64,000 nt of DNA from VRUE01 sp963844395 (GTDB taxonomy: Bacteria > Actinomycetota > Thermoleophilia > Solirubrobacterales > 70-9). Under the pieces are notes generated by a model. It did not search any database. It had not been told where the DNA came from and was given only the letters and a program-made list of their open reading frames with translations. The DNA lies in assembly GCA_963844395.1 (NCBI GenBank), contig CAWJNX010000001.1:62001-126000 (forward strand). Reading direction: 5' to 3'. Position 1 is the first letter of the stretch. Each line of letters starts with the position of its first letter. This document shows, one piece after another, positions 40,636 through 48,953 of this stretch. Made by a program: the position numbers and the translations under genes.

Positions 40636-41706
40636 ATGCCAGAGGCAGGCCTGAAAGAGCTGCTGGAGGCCGGAGTCCACTTCGGCCACCAGACGCGCCG
40701 CTGGAACCCGAACATGCGCCGCTACATCTTCGGCGAGCTGGACGGGATCCACATCATCGACCTGGTCCAGACCGAGGCGCTGTTGGAGAACGCCCGGCGC
40801 TTTGCCGGCGAGCTGTCCAGCGGCGGCGGCACGGTGCTGTTCGTCGGCACCAAGAAGCAGGCCCGGGGCCCGGTCAAGGAATGGGCCGACCGCTGCAAGA
40901 TGCCCTACGTCAACCAGCGCTGGCTGGGCGGCCTGCTGACCAACTTCAACACGATCTCGCAACGGATCTCGCGCCTGCACGAGCTGACCGCCTGGCAGGA
41001 CGAGGGCAAACTCGACCTGCTCCCGACCAAGGAGCGGATGGGGATGCAGGCCGAGCTGACCAAGCTCGAGTACAACCTCGGCGGCGTAAGGGACATGGAC
41101 CGCCTCCCCGACGCGGTCTTCGTCACCGACCTGAAAACCGAGGAGATCGCCGTGCGCGAGGCGGTTCGGCTGCGAATCCCGATCATCGGCCTGGTCGACA
41201 CCAACTGCGACCCGAAGCCGATCGACTACGTGGTTCCGGGCAACGACGACGCGATCCGCTCCTGCCAGCTGGTGATCGGCACGATCGGCGCCGCGATCGA
41301 CGAGGGCGCTGGCTCCTGGCGGGTCCAGGAGGAGCGCCGCCTCGCCGTGGAGATGGAACGGCGCAAAAAAGAGGACGAAGAGCGCAAGAAGCGTGAGGAG
41401 GAAGAGAAAGCTCGCAAGGAGGCTGAGGAGGCGGCTAAAAAAGCTGCCGAGCAGGCTGCGCTGGCCAAAGCGGCCGAGGCGGCGGCTGCTACTCCGGCTC
41501 AGCCGCCACAGCGGCCGCCTGCACCTCCGACTAGGGCTCCAGCGTCGCCGCCCGCGGGTCCTGTCGCGGGGCAGGGCTCCTCGTCCTCGCAAGCTGCGGG
41601 CGAGGAACCCAGCCCCACGCCACCCGCGGAGGCGAAGGAGGCAGAGAAGCAGGCTCCCGTCGCGCCGGACACCCCTGCCGAGGGGGAGAAGGGGGACGCG
41701 AAATGA
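40636..41706 (+). CDS. rpsB: 30S ribosomal protein S2 with long C-terminal extension
   Basis: 356 residues; the S2 core (1-235) is canonical: LLEAGVHFGHQTRRWNPNM, GTKKQARGPVKEWADRC, VNQRWLGGLLTNFNTI, GLVDTNCDPKPIDYVVPGNDDAIRS. Residues 236-285 form a charged Lys/Glu/Arg/Ala-rich coiled-coil-like tail, then a Pro/Ala/Ser-rich disordered end. Residues about 306-331 (AGPVAGQGSSSSQAAGEEPS) are encoded by a copy of the 87-nt palindromic repeat. AAGGAG lies 10 nt upstream. Overlaps tsf by ATGA. Confidence 0.95.
   Translation: MPEAGLKELLEAGVHFGHQTRRWNPNMRRYIFGELDGIHIIDLVQTEALLENARRFAGELSSGGGTVLFVGTKKQARGPVKEWADRCKMPYVNQRWLGGLLTNFNTISQRISRLHELTAWQDEGKLDLLPTKERMGMQAELTKLEYNLGGVRDMDRLPDAVFVTDLKTEEIAVREAVRLRIPIIGLVDTNCDPKPIDYVVPGNDDAIRSCQLVIGTIGAAIDEGAGSWRVQEERRLAVEMERRKKEDEERKKREEEEKARKEAEEAAKKAAEQAALAKAAEAAAATPAQPPQRPPAPPTRAPASPPAGPVAGQGSSSSQAAGEEPSPTPPAEAKEAEKQAPVAPDTPAEGEKGDAK
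41554..41627. repeat. 87-nt-type palindromic repeat, copy A (inside rpsB)
   Basis: Core from GCGGGTCCTGTCGCGGGGCA to CCACGCCACCCGC. Compared with the copies at 48856-48942 and 60727-60813 it has two substitutions and one deleted base over 74 nt. The outer arms GCGGGT/ACCCGC pair; the inner GGGCTCCTCG/CGAGGAACCC hairpin carries one C-A mismatch. It is translated in frame as part of the S2 tail, showing the element can insert in coding DNA and be tolerated. Confidence 0.88.
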
Positions 41707-42305
41707 GCGTCTCCGCTGCCGATGTCAAAGCACTTAGGGACAGGACCGGGGCGGCGATGATGGATTGCAAAGCTGCTCTTACCGAGTCCGATGGGGATGT
41801 CGATCGGGCTATCGAGATTCTTCGGGTAAAGGGGCAGGCCTCTGCTTCGAAGCGGGAAGGTCGTGGGACTAGCGAGGGGGTTATTGCTTCTTACGTCCAT
41901 GCCAATGACAAGGTCGGGGCGATGGTCGAAGTGCAGTGCGAGACCGATTTCGTCGCTCGGAACGAGGACTTCAAGGCTTTTGCCTACGACGTTGCGCTGC
42001 ACGTCGCTGCTACGGCACCGATGTACGTGTCCTCCGAGGAGATCCCGGCGGAGGAGCGCGATGCCGAGCGGCGGGTCTTCGAGGAGAAGGCGCGCGAGGA
42101 CGGCAAACCCGACAACGTGGTCGAGAAGATCGTCGAGGGCCAGCTGGCCAAGTGGGCGAAGGAAGTCGCGTTGCTCGACCAGACCCACGTCAACGCCGAG
42201 AAGCACGAGTCGAAGTCAATCGAGGAGCTGCGCCAGGAGCTGGCGGCGAAGACCGGCGAGAACGTCCGCATCGCCCGCTTTGCGTACTTCCGCGTAGGCG
42301 AGTAG
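41703..42305 (+). CDS. tsf: elongation factor Ts
   Basis: Nucleotide exchange factor for EF-Tu, 200 residues. The UBA-like N-terminus is VKALRDRTGAAMMDCKAALTESDGDVDRAIEILRVKG; then HANDKVGAMVEVQCETDFVARNEDFK (EF-Tu contact) and a C-terminal helix pair. Length matches the short EF-Ts form (one core subdomain). ATG overlaps the rpsB stop. The first third has T-rich codon use like other genes next to the palindromes. Confidence 0.95.
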   Translation: MSVSAADVKALRDRTGAAMMDCKAALTESDGDVDRAIEILRVKGQASASKREGRGTSEGVIASYVHANDKVGAMVEVQCETDFVARNEDFKAFAYDVALHVAATAPMYVSSEEIPAEERDAERRVFEEKAREDGKPDNVVEKIVEGQLAKWAKEVALLDQTHVNAEKHESKSIEELRQELAAKTGENVRIARFAYFRVGE

Positions 42306-42365
42306 GGCCGGCTGAAATCCTCATCCCCGGATAGGCTCCTGGCGAGCGCAGCCGCTCCGACCGCG

Positions 42366-43101
42366 ATGGACGCCGAGCCGAAATTCAGCCGCATCCTCCT
42401 CAAGCTCTCGGGCGAGGCACTGATGGGAGAGCGCCAGCACGGCACCGATGCGGACGAGGTGCAGCGGATCGCCCGTCAGGTCGCCGCAGGTTCGCAGTCG
42501 CGGCGTCGAGATCGCGATCGTGGTCGGCGCCGGCAACATCTACCGCGGCCTGCAGGGCGCCGCGGCGGGCATGGACCGCGCGACTGGCGACTACATGGGA
42601 ATGCTGGCGACCGTGCTTAACGCGCTCACCCTGCAGGACGCACTGGAGACGATGGGCGAGCACACCCGCGTGCTCTCGGCGATCGACGTCAAGGAGGTCG
42701 CCGAGCCTTACATCCGCCGCCGCGCCATGCGCCACCTGGAGAAGGGGAGGGTCGTGATTTTCGCGGCGGGGACCGGCAACCCGTTCTTCACCACCGACAC
42801 GGCGGCGGCACTACGCGCCCTCGAGATCCACGCCGGCGCGATCCTAATGGCCAAGAACGGGGTCGAGGGCGTCTACGACGCCGATCCGGCGATCCACCCG
42901 GAGGCCGAGTTCATCCCCGCGCTTACCCACCGCGAGGCGATCGAGCGCGGTCTCAAGGTGATGGACTCGACCGCCCTCTCCCTCTGCATGGACAACGACC
43001 TACCGATCTACGTCTTCAACATGGGCGACGAAGGCAACATAGATAGGATCGTCAGCGGCGAGAAGGTGGGGACGCTGGTCTCCAGCGGGCCCGCCGCGTG
43101 A
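42366..43101 (+). CDS. pyrH: uridylate kinase (frame break near 42488)
   Basis: UMP to UDP; amino-acid-kinase fold. MDAEPKFSRILLKLSGEALMGER, an extra base near 42488, then VRSRGVEIAIVVGAGNIYRG, MDRATGDYMGMLATVLNALTLQ, GRVVIFAAGTGNPFFTTDTAAALRA, ILMAKNGVEGVYDADP and ALSLCMDNDLPIYVFNM. Corrected length about 244. Essential, so the break is a likely error. TAGGCT near 42332 is a possible -10. Confidence 0.94.
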
Positions 43102-43117
43102 CCGGAGAGAGGACCCA

Positions 43118-43681
43118 GTGGAGCTGATCGACGAGCTACTCGAGGACGCCGACGGCCGCATGCGGAAGTCGGTCGAATCAAGCCGTGGCGAGCTGGCCAC
43201 GGTGCGCACCGGACGAGCCTCGCCGCACTTGCTGGACCGGATCAGCGTCGATTACTACGGCACGCAGACGCCGCTCAAGCAGCTCGCCAACGTGGCGACC
43301 AGCGATGCGCGATTGCTTACCGTGACGCCGTTCGACAAGGGCGCGATCGGATCGATCGAGAAGGCGATCGGCGAGTCCGACGTCGGCTTGACGCCGAGCA
43401 ACGACGGCAACGTGATCCGCCTCCAAGTGCCCGAGCTGACCGAGGAGCGGCGTCGCGAGATGGTCAAGGTTGTCCACGGTGTCGCCGAGGAGGGGCGCGT
43501 CGCGGTCCGCAACATCCGCCGTGACACGATGCACGACCTGCGCGAGCTGAAGAAGGAAGGCGAGGTGGGCGAGGACGACGAGCGCCGCGCTGAGGCCGCC
43601 CTGCAGAAGCAGACCGACGCGGCGATTGCCGAGATCGACGAGCTCCTGAAGGGCAAGGAAGCCGAGATCCTCGAGGTGTGA
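43118..43681 (+). CDS. frr: ribosome recycling factor
   Basis: 187 residues from GTG 43118 with GGAGAGAGG just upstream. Recycles ribosomes with EF-G. Helical bundle: DADGRMRKSVESSRGELATVRTGRASPHLLD, YYGTQTPLKQLANV (beta domain), LTEERRREMVKVVHGVAEEGRVAVRNIRRD and a C-terminal helix ending KEAEILEV. Overlaps uppS by GTGTGA. Confidence 0.96.
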   Translation: MELIDELLEDADGRMRKSVESSRGELATVRTGRASPHLLDRISVDYYGTQTPLKQLANVATSDARLLTVTPFDKGAIGSIEKAIGESDVGLTPSNDGNVIRLQVPELTEERRREMVKVVHGVAEEGRVAVRNIRRDTMHDLRELKKEGEVGEDDERRAEAALQKQTDAAIAEIDELLKGKEAEILEV

Positions 43682-44349
43682 GCGCCTCCGCGCGGTACGT
43701 CGCGATCATCACCGATGGCAACGGTCGGTGGGCGCAGAAGCGGGGTCTGCCGGTCGTCGAGGGGCACCGGGCGGGCGCCGACGCGGTCAAGGCGCGGCTG
43801 CGCGACGCCGCCGAGCTGGGGGTCGAGGAGCTGACCGTCTTCTCCTTCTCGACCGAGAACTGGTCGCGGCCGGCCGAGGAGGTTGAGGGACTGATGCGGA
43901 TGTTCGGTGAGCGGATCGACGCCGAGACCCCCGAGCTGCGCTCCGAAGGCGTGCGGATGCGCTTTATTGGTCGCCGCGAGGGCATCGCGCCCGAGCTAGT
44001 CGAGCGGATGCACTGGGCCGAAGCGGAGACCGCCGCGAACGACCGTATCGTCCTCTTCGTTGCCTTCAACTACGGCGGTCGGGCGGAGATTGTCGACGCG
44101 GCGCGAACCTTCAAGGGAGGCTCCGAGGAGGAGTTCCGAGCCACCCTCTATGCCCCCGACATGCACGATCCAGACCTGCTGATACGAACCAGCGGCGAGC
44201 GCCGCCTCTCCAACTATCTGCTCTGGCAGTGCGCCTACTCCGAGCTGGTCTTTCGCGACGAGCTGTGGCCGGACTTCACGCGCGAGGTCTTCGAAGGGTC
44301 GCTGCGCGAGTTCGAGGCGCGCCAGCGTCGCTTCGGGGCAAGGAGCTAG
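43678..44349 (+). CDS. uppS: isoprenyl (undecaprenyl) diphosphate synthase
   Basis: cis-Prenyltransferase making the lipid carrier for cell-wall synthesis. 223 residues from GTG 43678. YVAIITDGNGRWAQKRGLPVVEGHRAGADAV (Asp/Asn/Gly catalytic motif), FSFSTENWSRP, RFIGRREGI, VAFNYGGRAEI and LIRTSGERRLSNYLLWQCAYSEL. All family motifs intact. Product chain length cannot be read from sequence. Confidence 0.95.
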   Translation: MSASARYVAIITDGNGRWAQKRGLPVVEGHRAGADAVKARLRDAAELGVEELTVFSFSTENWSRPAEEVEGLMRMFGERIDAETPELRSEGVRMRFIGRREGIAPELVERMHWAEAETAANDRIVLFVAFNYGGRAEIVDAARTFKGGSEEEFRATLYAPDMHDPDLLIRTSGERRLSNYLLWQCAYSELVFRDELWPDFTREVFEGSLREFEARQRRFGARS

Positions 44350-44351
44350 CG

Positions 44352-45299
44352 GTGGAGTCCGGGCACGAGGGGCCACGGGAGCGGCAACCGAGAAGAGGGG
44401 ACTTCGACCGGGCGATTGACCTCTTCGAGGGGCTGGAGGAGGACCAGGCCGCGGAGGAGGAGGGCGAGCCGGCGCCGCAACCTCCACCGCACCGCCGCGC
44501 GCTGCGCGGCGAGACGGCGCGGCGGATCCTCGTCGCGATCCCTTGGATCGCTTTCGCGATCGCGATCACGGTGCTCGGCGGCCTGCCCTTCGCGGTGGCG
44601 ATAGCGGGCGTCGGCCTGATCTGCCTGCGCGAGTACTTCGTAATGACCGCGGCGCTGCGGCCGATCCAGATCGCCGCCTATGTCGCGCTCGTGGCGATGG
44701 TGGTCGCCGCCCACTTCGGGACCGCCTTCAACGTCCTCCTCGTCCTCGCCGCGTCGTTTCCCCTGTTCTTCTTCTTCGGAGCGGACCGCAAGCACCGCGA
44801 CGGGGTGACGGTGTCGATCGGGATCACGCTGCTGGCCGTCGTCTGGATCGGGCTGCCGCTGGTCCACGCTGTGCTGCTGCGCGACCTGCCCGACCACGGA
44901 GCTGCGCTGTTCATCGACGTGCTGGTCGGCACCTTTGCCACCGACACCGGCGCCTACGCGACCGGCCGCATGTTCGGCTCGCACCGGATCGCTCCCAGCC
45001 TCTCGCCCAACAAGACGCTGGAGGGCCTGATCGGCGGCTTCCTGATCGGCACGATGGGCTTCTGGTTCGCCGGCCTCTACCAGGACTGGCTCTCGGGGAT
45101 CGACGCGCTGATCATCGGCGCCGCCGTGGCCGCGATCGCCCCGGTCGGCGATCTCTTCGCCTCGATGGTCAAGCGCGACCTCGGCCGCAAGGACACCGGC
45201 CGCCTGTTCGGTCCGCACGGCGGCCTCCTCGACCGCCTCGACGCGGTCCTCTTCACGATCGTCGTTGGCTACTACCTCTCGGTGCAGTTCGTTTACTGA
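44352..45299 (+). CDS. cdsA: phosphatidate cytidylyltransferase
   Basis: Makes CDP-diacylglycerol, the branch point of phospholipid synthesis. 315 residues from GTG 44352. An acidic soluble N-terminus of about 60 residues precedes eight or so membrane helices. The CdsA signature near the C-terminus reads SMVKRDLGRKDTGRLFGPHGGLLDRLD; the usual PGHGG is FGPHGG here. Starts 2 nt after uppS. It provides substrate for the phosphatidyltransferase at 50.6 kb. Confidence 0.92.
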   Translation: MESGHEGPRERQPRRGDFDRAIDLFEGLEEDQAAEEEGEPAPQPPPHRRALRGETARRILVAIPWIAFAIAITVLGGLPFAVAIAGVGLICLREYFVMTAALRPIQIAAYVALVAMVVAAHFGTAFNVLLVLAASFPLFFFFGADRKHRDGVTVSIGITLLAVVWIGLPLVHAVLLRDLPDHGAALFIDVLVGTFATDTGAYATGRMFGSHRIAPSLSPNKTLEGLIGGFLIGTMGFWFAGLYQDWLSGIDALIIGAAVAAIAPVGDLFASMVKRDLGRKDTGRLFGPHGGLLDRLDAVLFTIVVGYYLSVQFVY

Positions 45300-45317
45300 G
45301 TCGCGGGGGAGCGTCCC

Positions 45318-45323
45318 TATGCT
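45318..45323 (+). promoter_or_regulatory. dxr -10 box (leaderless)
   Basis: TATGCT, 9 nt before the dxr ATG at 45333; the 33-nt gap has no Shine-Dalgarno. Confidence 0.45.
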
Positions 45324-45332
45324 CTGTCGTCG

Positions 45333-46478
45333 ATGAAGAAGCTGGTGATACTCGGGTCGACCGGCTCGATCGGGACGCAGGCGCTGGAGATCGTCGCCGG
45401 CTCGGAGGAGCTGCAGGCGGTCGGGCTTGCCGCCAATGGCAGCTGGGAGCGACTGTTGGAGCAGGCGCGGCAGCATGGCGTGCCGACCGTGGCGCTTGCC
45501 GACGAGGAGGCCGCCAAGCGCGCCCGCTCGGCCTGGGACGGTCGCGTGCTGGCCGGCGAGGAAGGCATCCGCGGGCTGATCGCGTCTTCTGGAGCCGACT
45601 TGGTCCTGAACGGCATGGTCGGGGCCGCGGGACTGGGGCCGACCGTGGTCGCGCTCAGCGAGGGGATCGACGTCGCGCTCGCCAACAAGGAGAGCCTGGT
45701 GATCGGCGGTGAACTGACGATGGCACTGGCCGAGGCAACCGGGGCGAGGCTGCTGCCGGTCGACTCCGAGCACTCGGCCCTCTTCCAGCTGATCGGCGCC
45801 GAGCAGCCTGGGACGGTCGAGCGGCTCGTGCTAACCGCCTCGGGCGGTCCGTTCCGCGGCCGTACTGACTTGGCTGCGGTCAGCGTCGAGGACGCGCTCG
45901 CCCATCCCACCTGGCGGATGGGCGGCCGGATCACGATCGACTCGGCGACGCTGATGAACAAGGGCTTCGAGGCAATCGAGGCGCATTATCTGTTCGGCGT
46001 CCCTTACGAGCGGATCGAGGTCGTCGTCCACCCGCAGTCGATCGTCCACTCGCTGATCGACCTCAACGACGGCGCCACGCTTGCGCATCTGGGGTATCCC
46101 GACATGCGGGTGCCGATCTCCTACGCGCTGCACTTTCCCGAGCGCGCCGACAGCGACGTACCCCGCCTCGAGCTGGCCGCGGTCGGCGAGCTGAGCTTCG
46201 AGCCGCCCGACCTGGAGACCTTCGCCTGCCTGCGGCTGGCGCTGGAGGCTGGGCGGGCGGGGGGGACGGCTCCCTGCGTCCTCAACGCCGCCGACGAGGT
46301 TGCGGTCGGCGCCTTCCTCGAGGGGCGGATCGGCTTTACCGCGATCCCGGCGGCGATCGAGGCGGTGCTTGGGGAGATGCCTGCGCAGCCGGTGACCCAC
46401 TTCGAGGACTTGTTCGCGGTGGACGCCGAGGCGCGACGCCGCACCGAGGAGCAGGTCGGGGGGTTGGCGAGGGTATGA
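45333..46478 (+). CDS. dxr: 1-deoxy-D-xylulose-5-phosphate reductoisomerase
   Basis: MEP isoprenoid pathway, DXP to MEP; the target of fosmidomycin. 381 residues: LVILGSTGSIGTQALEIV (NADPH), DVALANKESLVIGGELT, LLPVDSEHSALFQ (metal), LTASGGPFRGR, THPTW-like HPTWRMGGRITIDSATLMNKGFE, and the C-terminal domain VLNAADEVAVGAFLEGRI. Coupled to rseP by ATGA. With ispG downstream it forms the frequent dxr-rseP-ispG cluster. Confidence 0.95.
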   Translation: MKKLVILGSTGSIGTQALEIVAGSEELQAVGLAANGSWERLLEQARQHGVPTVALADEEAAKRARSAWDGRVLAGEEGIRGLIASSGADLVLNGMVGAAGLGPTVVALSEGIDVALANKESLVIGGELTMALAEATGARLLPVDSEHSALFQLIGAEQPGTVERLVLTASGGPFRGRTDLAAVSVEDALAHPTWRMGGRITIDSATLMNKGFEAIEAHYLFGVPYERIEVVVHPQSIVHSLIDLNDGATLAHLGYPDMRVPISYALHFPERADSDVPRLELAAVGELSFEPPDLETFACLRLALEAGRAGGTAPCVLNAADEVAVGAFLEGRIGFTAIPAAIEAVLGEMPAQPVTHFEDLFAVDAEARRRTEEQVGGLARV

Positions 46479-47569
46479 ACTGGCTCCTGATCTTCCTCGG
46501 CTTCTCGGCGCTGATCATCCTCCATGAGGCCGGCCACTTCTTCGCCGCGAAGGCGACGGGGATGCGGGTCGAGCGCTTCTTCCTCTTCTTCGGGCCGACG
46601 ATCTGGTCGTTCAAGCGGGGAGAGACCGAGTACGGAGTGAAATCGATCCCGCTCGGCGGCTACGTGAAGATCACCGGCATGAACCCGGAGGAGGAGGTCC
46701 CTCCGGAGGTCGCTCACCGCGCCTACTACCGCCAACCGGTCTGGAAGCGGATCGTGGTGATCGCGCGCGGGACCCGCGGTCAACATCATCCTCGCGTTCG
46801 CGATTTTCTTCGTTGTCTTTTTCGCCAACGCGCAGCAGGCGACCCAGTCGGTCGGTGAGGTTATGGCGGGCAAGCCGGCGGCGAAGGCGCTGCAATCCGG
46901 GGACAAGATCCTCGCTGTCGATGGCAGGTCCTTTCCGGGCATCGAGCGCGAAGCGCGGCTGAAACGCTTCCGCGACCAAGTCGCCTCGCATAAGTGCGCC
47001 GGCAAGCAGGTTCAGGGCTGCGAGGCGGCGACGCCGGTGGCGCTGCGGGTCAGCCGTGACGGGGAGATCAGGACGATCTCAATCACCCCGGTCTACGAAA
47101 AGGCGGCCGGGCGCGCCCTGCTCGGCTTCTCGTACGGCACCGAACCCACCGAGATCAGTATCAGCACCGCCACCACTCGCTCCGCGGACACGATGTGGCT
47201 GGTCGTCGAGCGCACGGGATCGGTTTTCGTCCGCATCTTTGAGTCCGAGCAGCGCAAGCAGATATCCGGGATCGTCGGCATCAGCGACGTCGGCAACCAG
47301 GTAATCGATATCGGAGTCTGGCCATCGCTGCTGCTGCTTGGCCTGGTCAGCCTCTCCCTCGGCCTGATCAATCTGCTGCCGTTCCTGCCGCTCGACGGTG
47401 GTCACATCTTCTGGAGCCTGGTCGAGAAATTGCGTGGCCAGCCGGTCTCCATGAGGGTGATGGAGCGGGCCACCGTGGTCGGATTCGCCCTGGTCGACGA
47501 TGCTGTTTTTCATCGGACTCAACAACGACATCGGGCGGCTTGGCGGGGACGGGTACGACATCCGCTAGC
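46475..47569 (+). CDS. rseP: site-2 (S2P/RseP-type) zinc metalloprotease (two frame breaks)
   Basis: Intramembrane protease. ILHEAGHFFAAKATGM in the first helix holds HExxH; FFGPTIWSFKRGETEYGVKSIPLGGYVKITGM follows. A break near 46770 (extra base) shifts into GPAVNIILAFAIFFVVFF, then a PDZ domain (about 125-210) and SLGLINLLPFLPLDGGHIFWSLVE with the third zinc ligand. A second break near 47500 leads to MLFFIGLNNDIGRL and a stop at 47567-47569. About 363 residues when corrected. Gene order dxr-rseP-ispG supports the call. Confidence 0.92.
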
Positions 47570-47590
47570 GGGCCAGCACCGCCGCCCGGA

Positions 47591-47596
47591 TAACCT
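47591..47596 (+). promoter_or_regulatory. ispG -10 box (leaderless)
   Basis: TAACCT, 6 nt before the ispG ATG at 47603, with no ribosome-binding site between. Confidence 0.4.
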
Positions 47597-47602
47597 CTCT
47601 AT

Positions 47603-48856
47603 ATGGCTTCCAAACGCCAAATCTTCGTCGGCGGCGTGCCGATCGGCGGCGGTGCGCCGGTCGCCGTGCAGACCATGACCAAGACCGAGACCGCCAACCT
47701 GGCGGCGACGATGGAGCAGATCCGCAAGGTCGCCGACGCGGGGGCGGATCTGGTGCGGGTCGCGGTGCCGCGCGACGACGACGTCGAGGCGCTGAAGACG
47801 ATCGTCAAGGAGTCGCCGATCCCGGTGATCGCCGATATCCACTTCAACCACACGCTGGCGCTGAAGGCGATCGACGCCGGCGCCCACTGCATACGTCTCA
47901 ACCCCGGCAACATCGGCGGTCGCGAGAAAGTCGCCGAGGTGGCAATGAGGGCGACCGCGGCTGGCGTGCCGATGCGGATCGGGGTCAACTCGGGCTCGCT
48001 GCCCAAGCACCTGCACGAGCTGGAGCGCGAGGCGCCGGTCGAGGCGCTGGTCGCCGCCGCGGTCGAGTTCGTCGAGCTGATGGAGAGCCTCGACTTCGAA
48101 GACTTCAAGGTCTCGATCAAGTCGACCAACGTGCCCAACACGATCGCCGCCAACCGGATGCTGGCCGAGAAGATCCCCTATCCGCTGCACCTGGGGATAA
48201 CCGAGGCCGGGACGAAATGGTCGGGCTCGCTCAAATCCGCCGTCGGGCTCGGCACGCTGCTCGCCGACGGGGTCGGCGACACGATTCGGATCAGCCTCTC
48301 GACCTTCCACGCCGAGGAGGAGGTCAAGGTCGCCTGGGAGATCCTCAAGGCGCTGCAGTTGCGCGAGCGCGGCCCGGTCCTGATCGCCTGCCCGACCTGC
48401 GGCCGCCTCCAGTTCGACATGGACTCGGTCGTCGCCGAGATCGAGCAGCGCCTCGAGGCCTACGCCGAGCCGATCGAGGTCGCCGTGCTCGGCTGCGCGG
48501 TGAACGGGATTGGTGAGGCGAGCCATGCTGACTTCGGGATCACTGGGGCCAAGAACGAGGGCCTGATATTCGCCCACGGCAAGCCGCTGCGGAAGGTGCC
48601 ACAGGACAGCCTGGTCGATGCACTCTTCGAGGAGATCGACAAGTCGCTTGATCGGGGCAAGGTCGAGGTGGACGAGGTGAAAGCCGCCGAGGGCGGAGCC
48701 TGGCTGGCCAAGATCGAGGAGGAGAACGCCGGCGAACTTACGCCTGAGCGGATTGCGCAGCTCGAGCATGAGGCTTCGCAGAAAGGCGAGTCGGACAAGG
48801 TTTTGCTTGACGAGGATGCGTCTCCTACCGCGGGACGGAGATTCACCAGAGCCTAG
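47603..48856 (+). CDS. ispG: 4-hydroxy-3-methylbut-2-en-1-yl diphosphate synthase
   Basis: [4Fe-4S] enzyme of the MEP pathway. 417 residues: VAVQTMTKTETANLAATMEQI, VRVAVPRDDDVEAL, VIADIHFNHTLALKAIDAG, RLNPGNIG, GVNSGSLP, and the cluster ligands CPTCGR and GCAVNGIGEASHADFGITG. A C-terminal extension of about 65 residues ends at the repeat; its codons become T-rich. The stop is one base before copy B of the palindromic repeat. Confidence 0.95.
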   Translation: MASKRQIFVGGVPIGGGAPVAVQTMTKTETANLAATMEQIRKVADAGADLVRVAVPRDDDVEALKTIVKESPIPVIADIHFNHTLALKAIDAGAHCIRLNPGNIGGREKVAEVAMRATAAGVPMRIGVNSGSLPKHLHELEREAPVEALVAAAVEFVELMESLDFEDFKVSIKSTNVPNTIAANRMLAEKIPYPLHLGITEAGTKWSGSLKSAVGLGTLLADGVGDTIRISLSTFHAEEEVKVAWEILKALQLRERGPVLIACPTCGRLQFDMDSVVAEIEQRLEAYAEPIEVAVLGCAVNGIGEASHADFGITGAKNEGLIFAHGKPLRKVPQDSLVDALFEEIDKSLDRGKVEVDEVKAAEGGAWLAKIEEENAGELTPERIAQLEHEASQKGESDKVLLDEDASPTAGRRFTRA

Positions 48857-48942
48857 GCGGGCGGGTCCTGTCGCGGGGCAGGGGTCCTCGTCCTCGCAAG
48901 CTGCGGGCGAGGACCCCAGACCCCACGCCACCCACCCGAGAT
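48856..48942. repeat. 87-nt palindromic repeat, copy B (ispG-proS gap)
   Basis: Begins GGCGGGCGGGTCCTGTCGCG at the last base of ispG and ends CACCCACCCGAGAT. Nearly identical to 60727-60813 (one change in the outer arm). Inner hairpin arms GGGGTCCTCG/CGAGGACCCC (10 bp), outer GGGCGGGT/ACCCACCC. Its last two bases overlap the TAGGTT box of proS (48942-48947), 6 nt before the proS GTG. Confidence 0.9.
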
Positions 48943-48953
48943 AGGTTTCCCGC

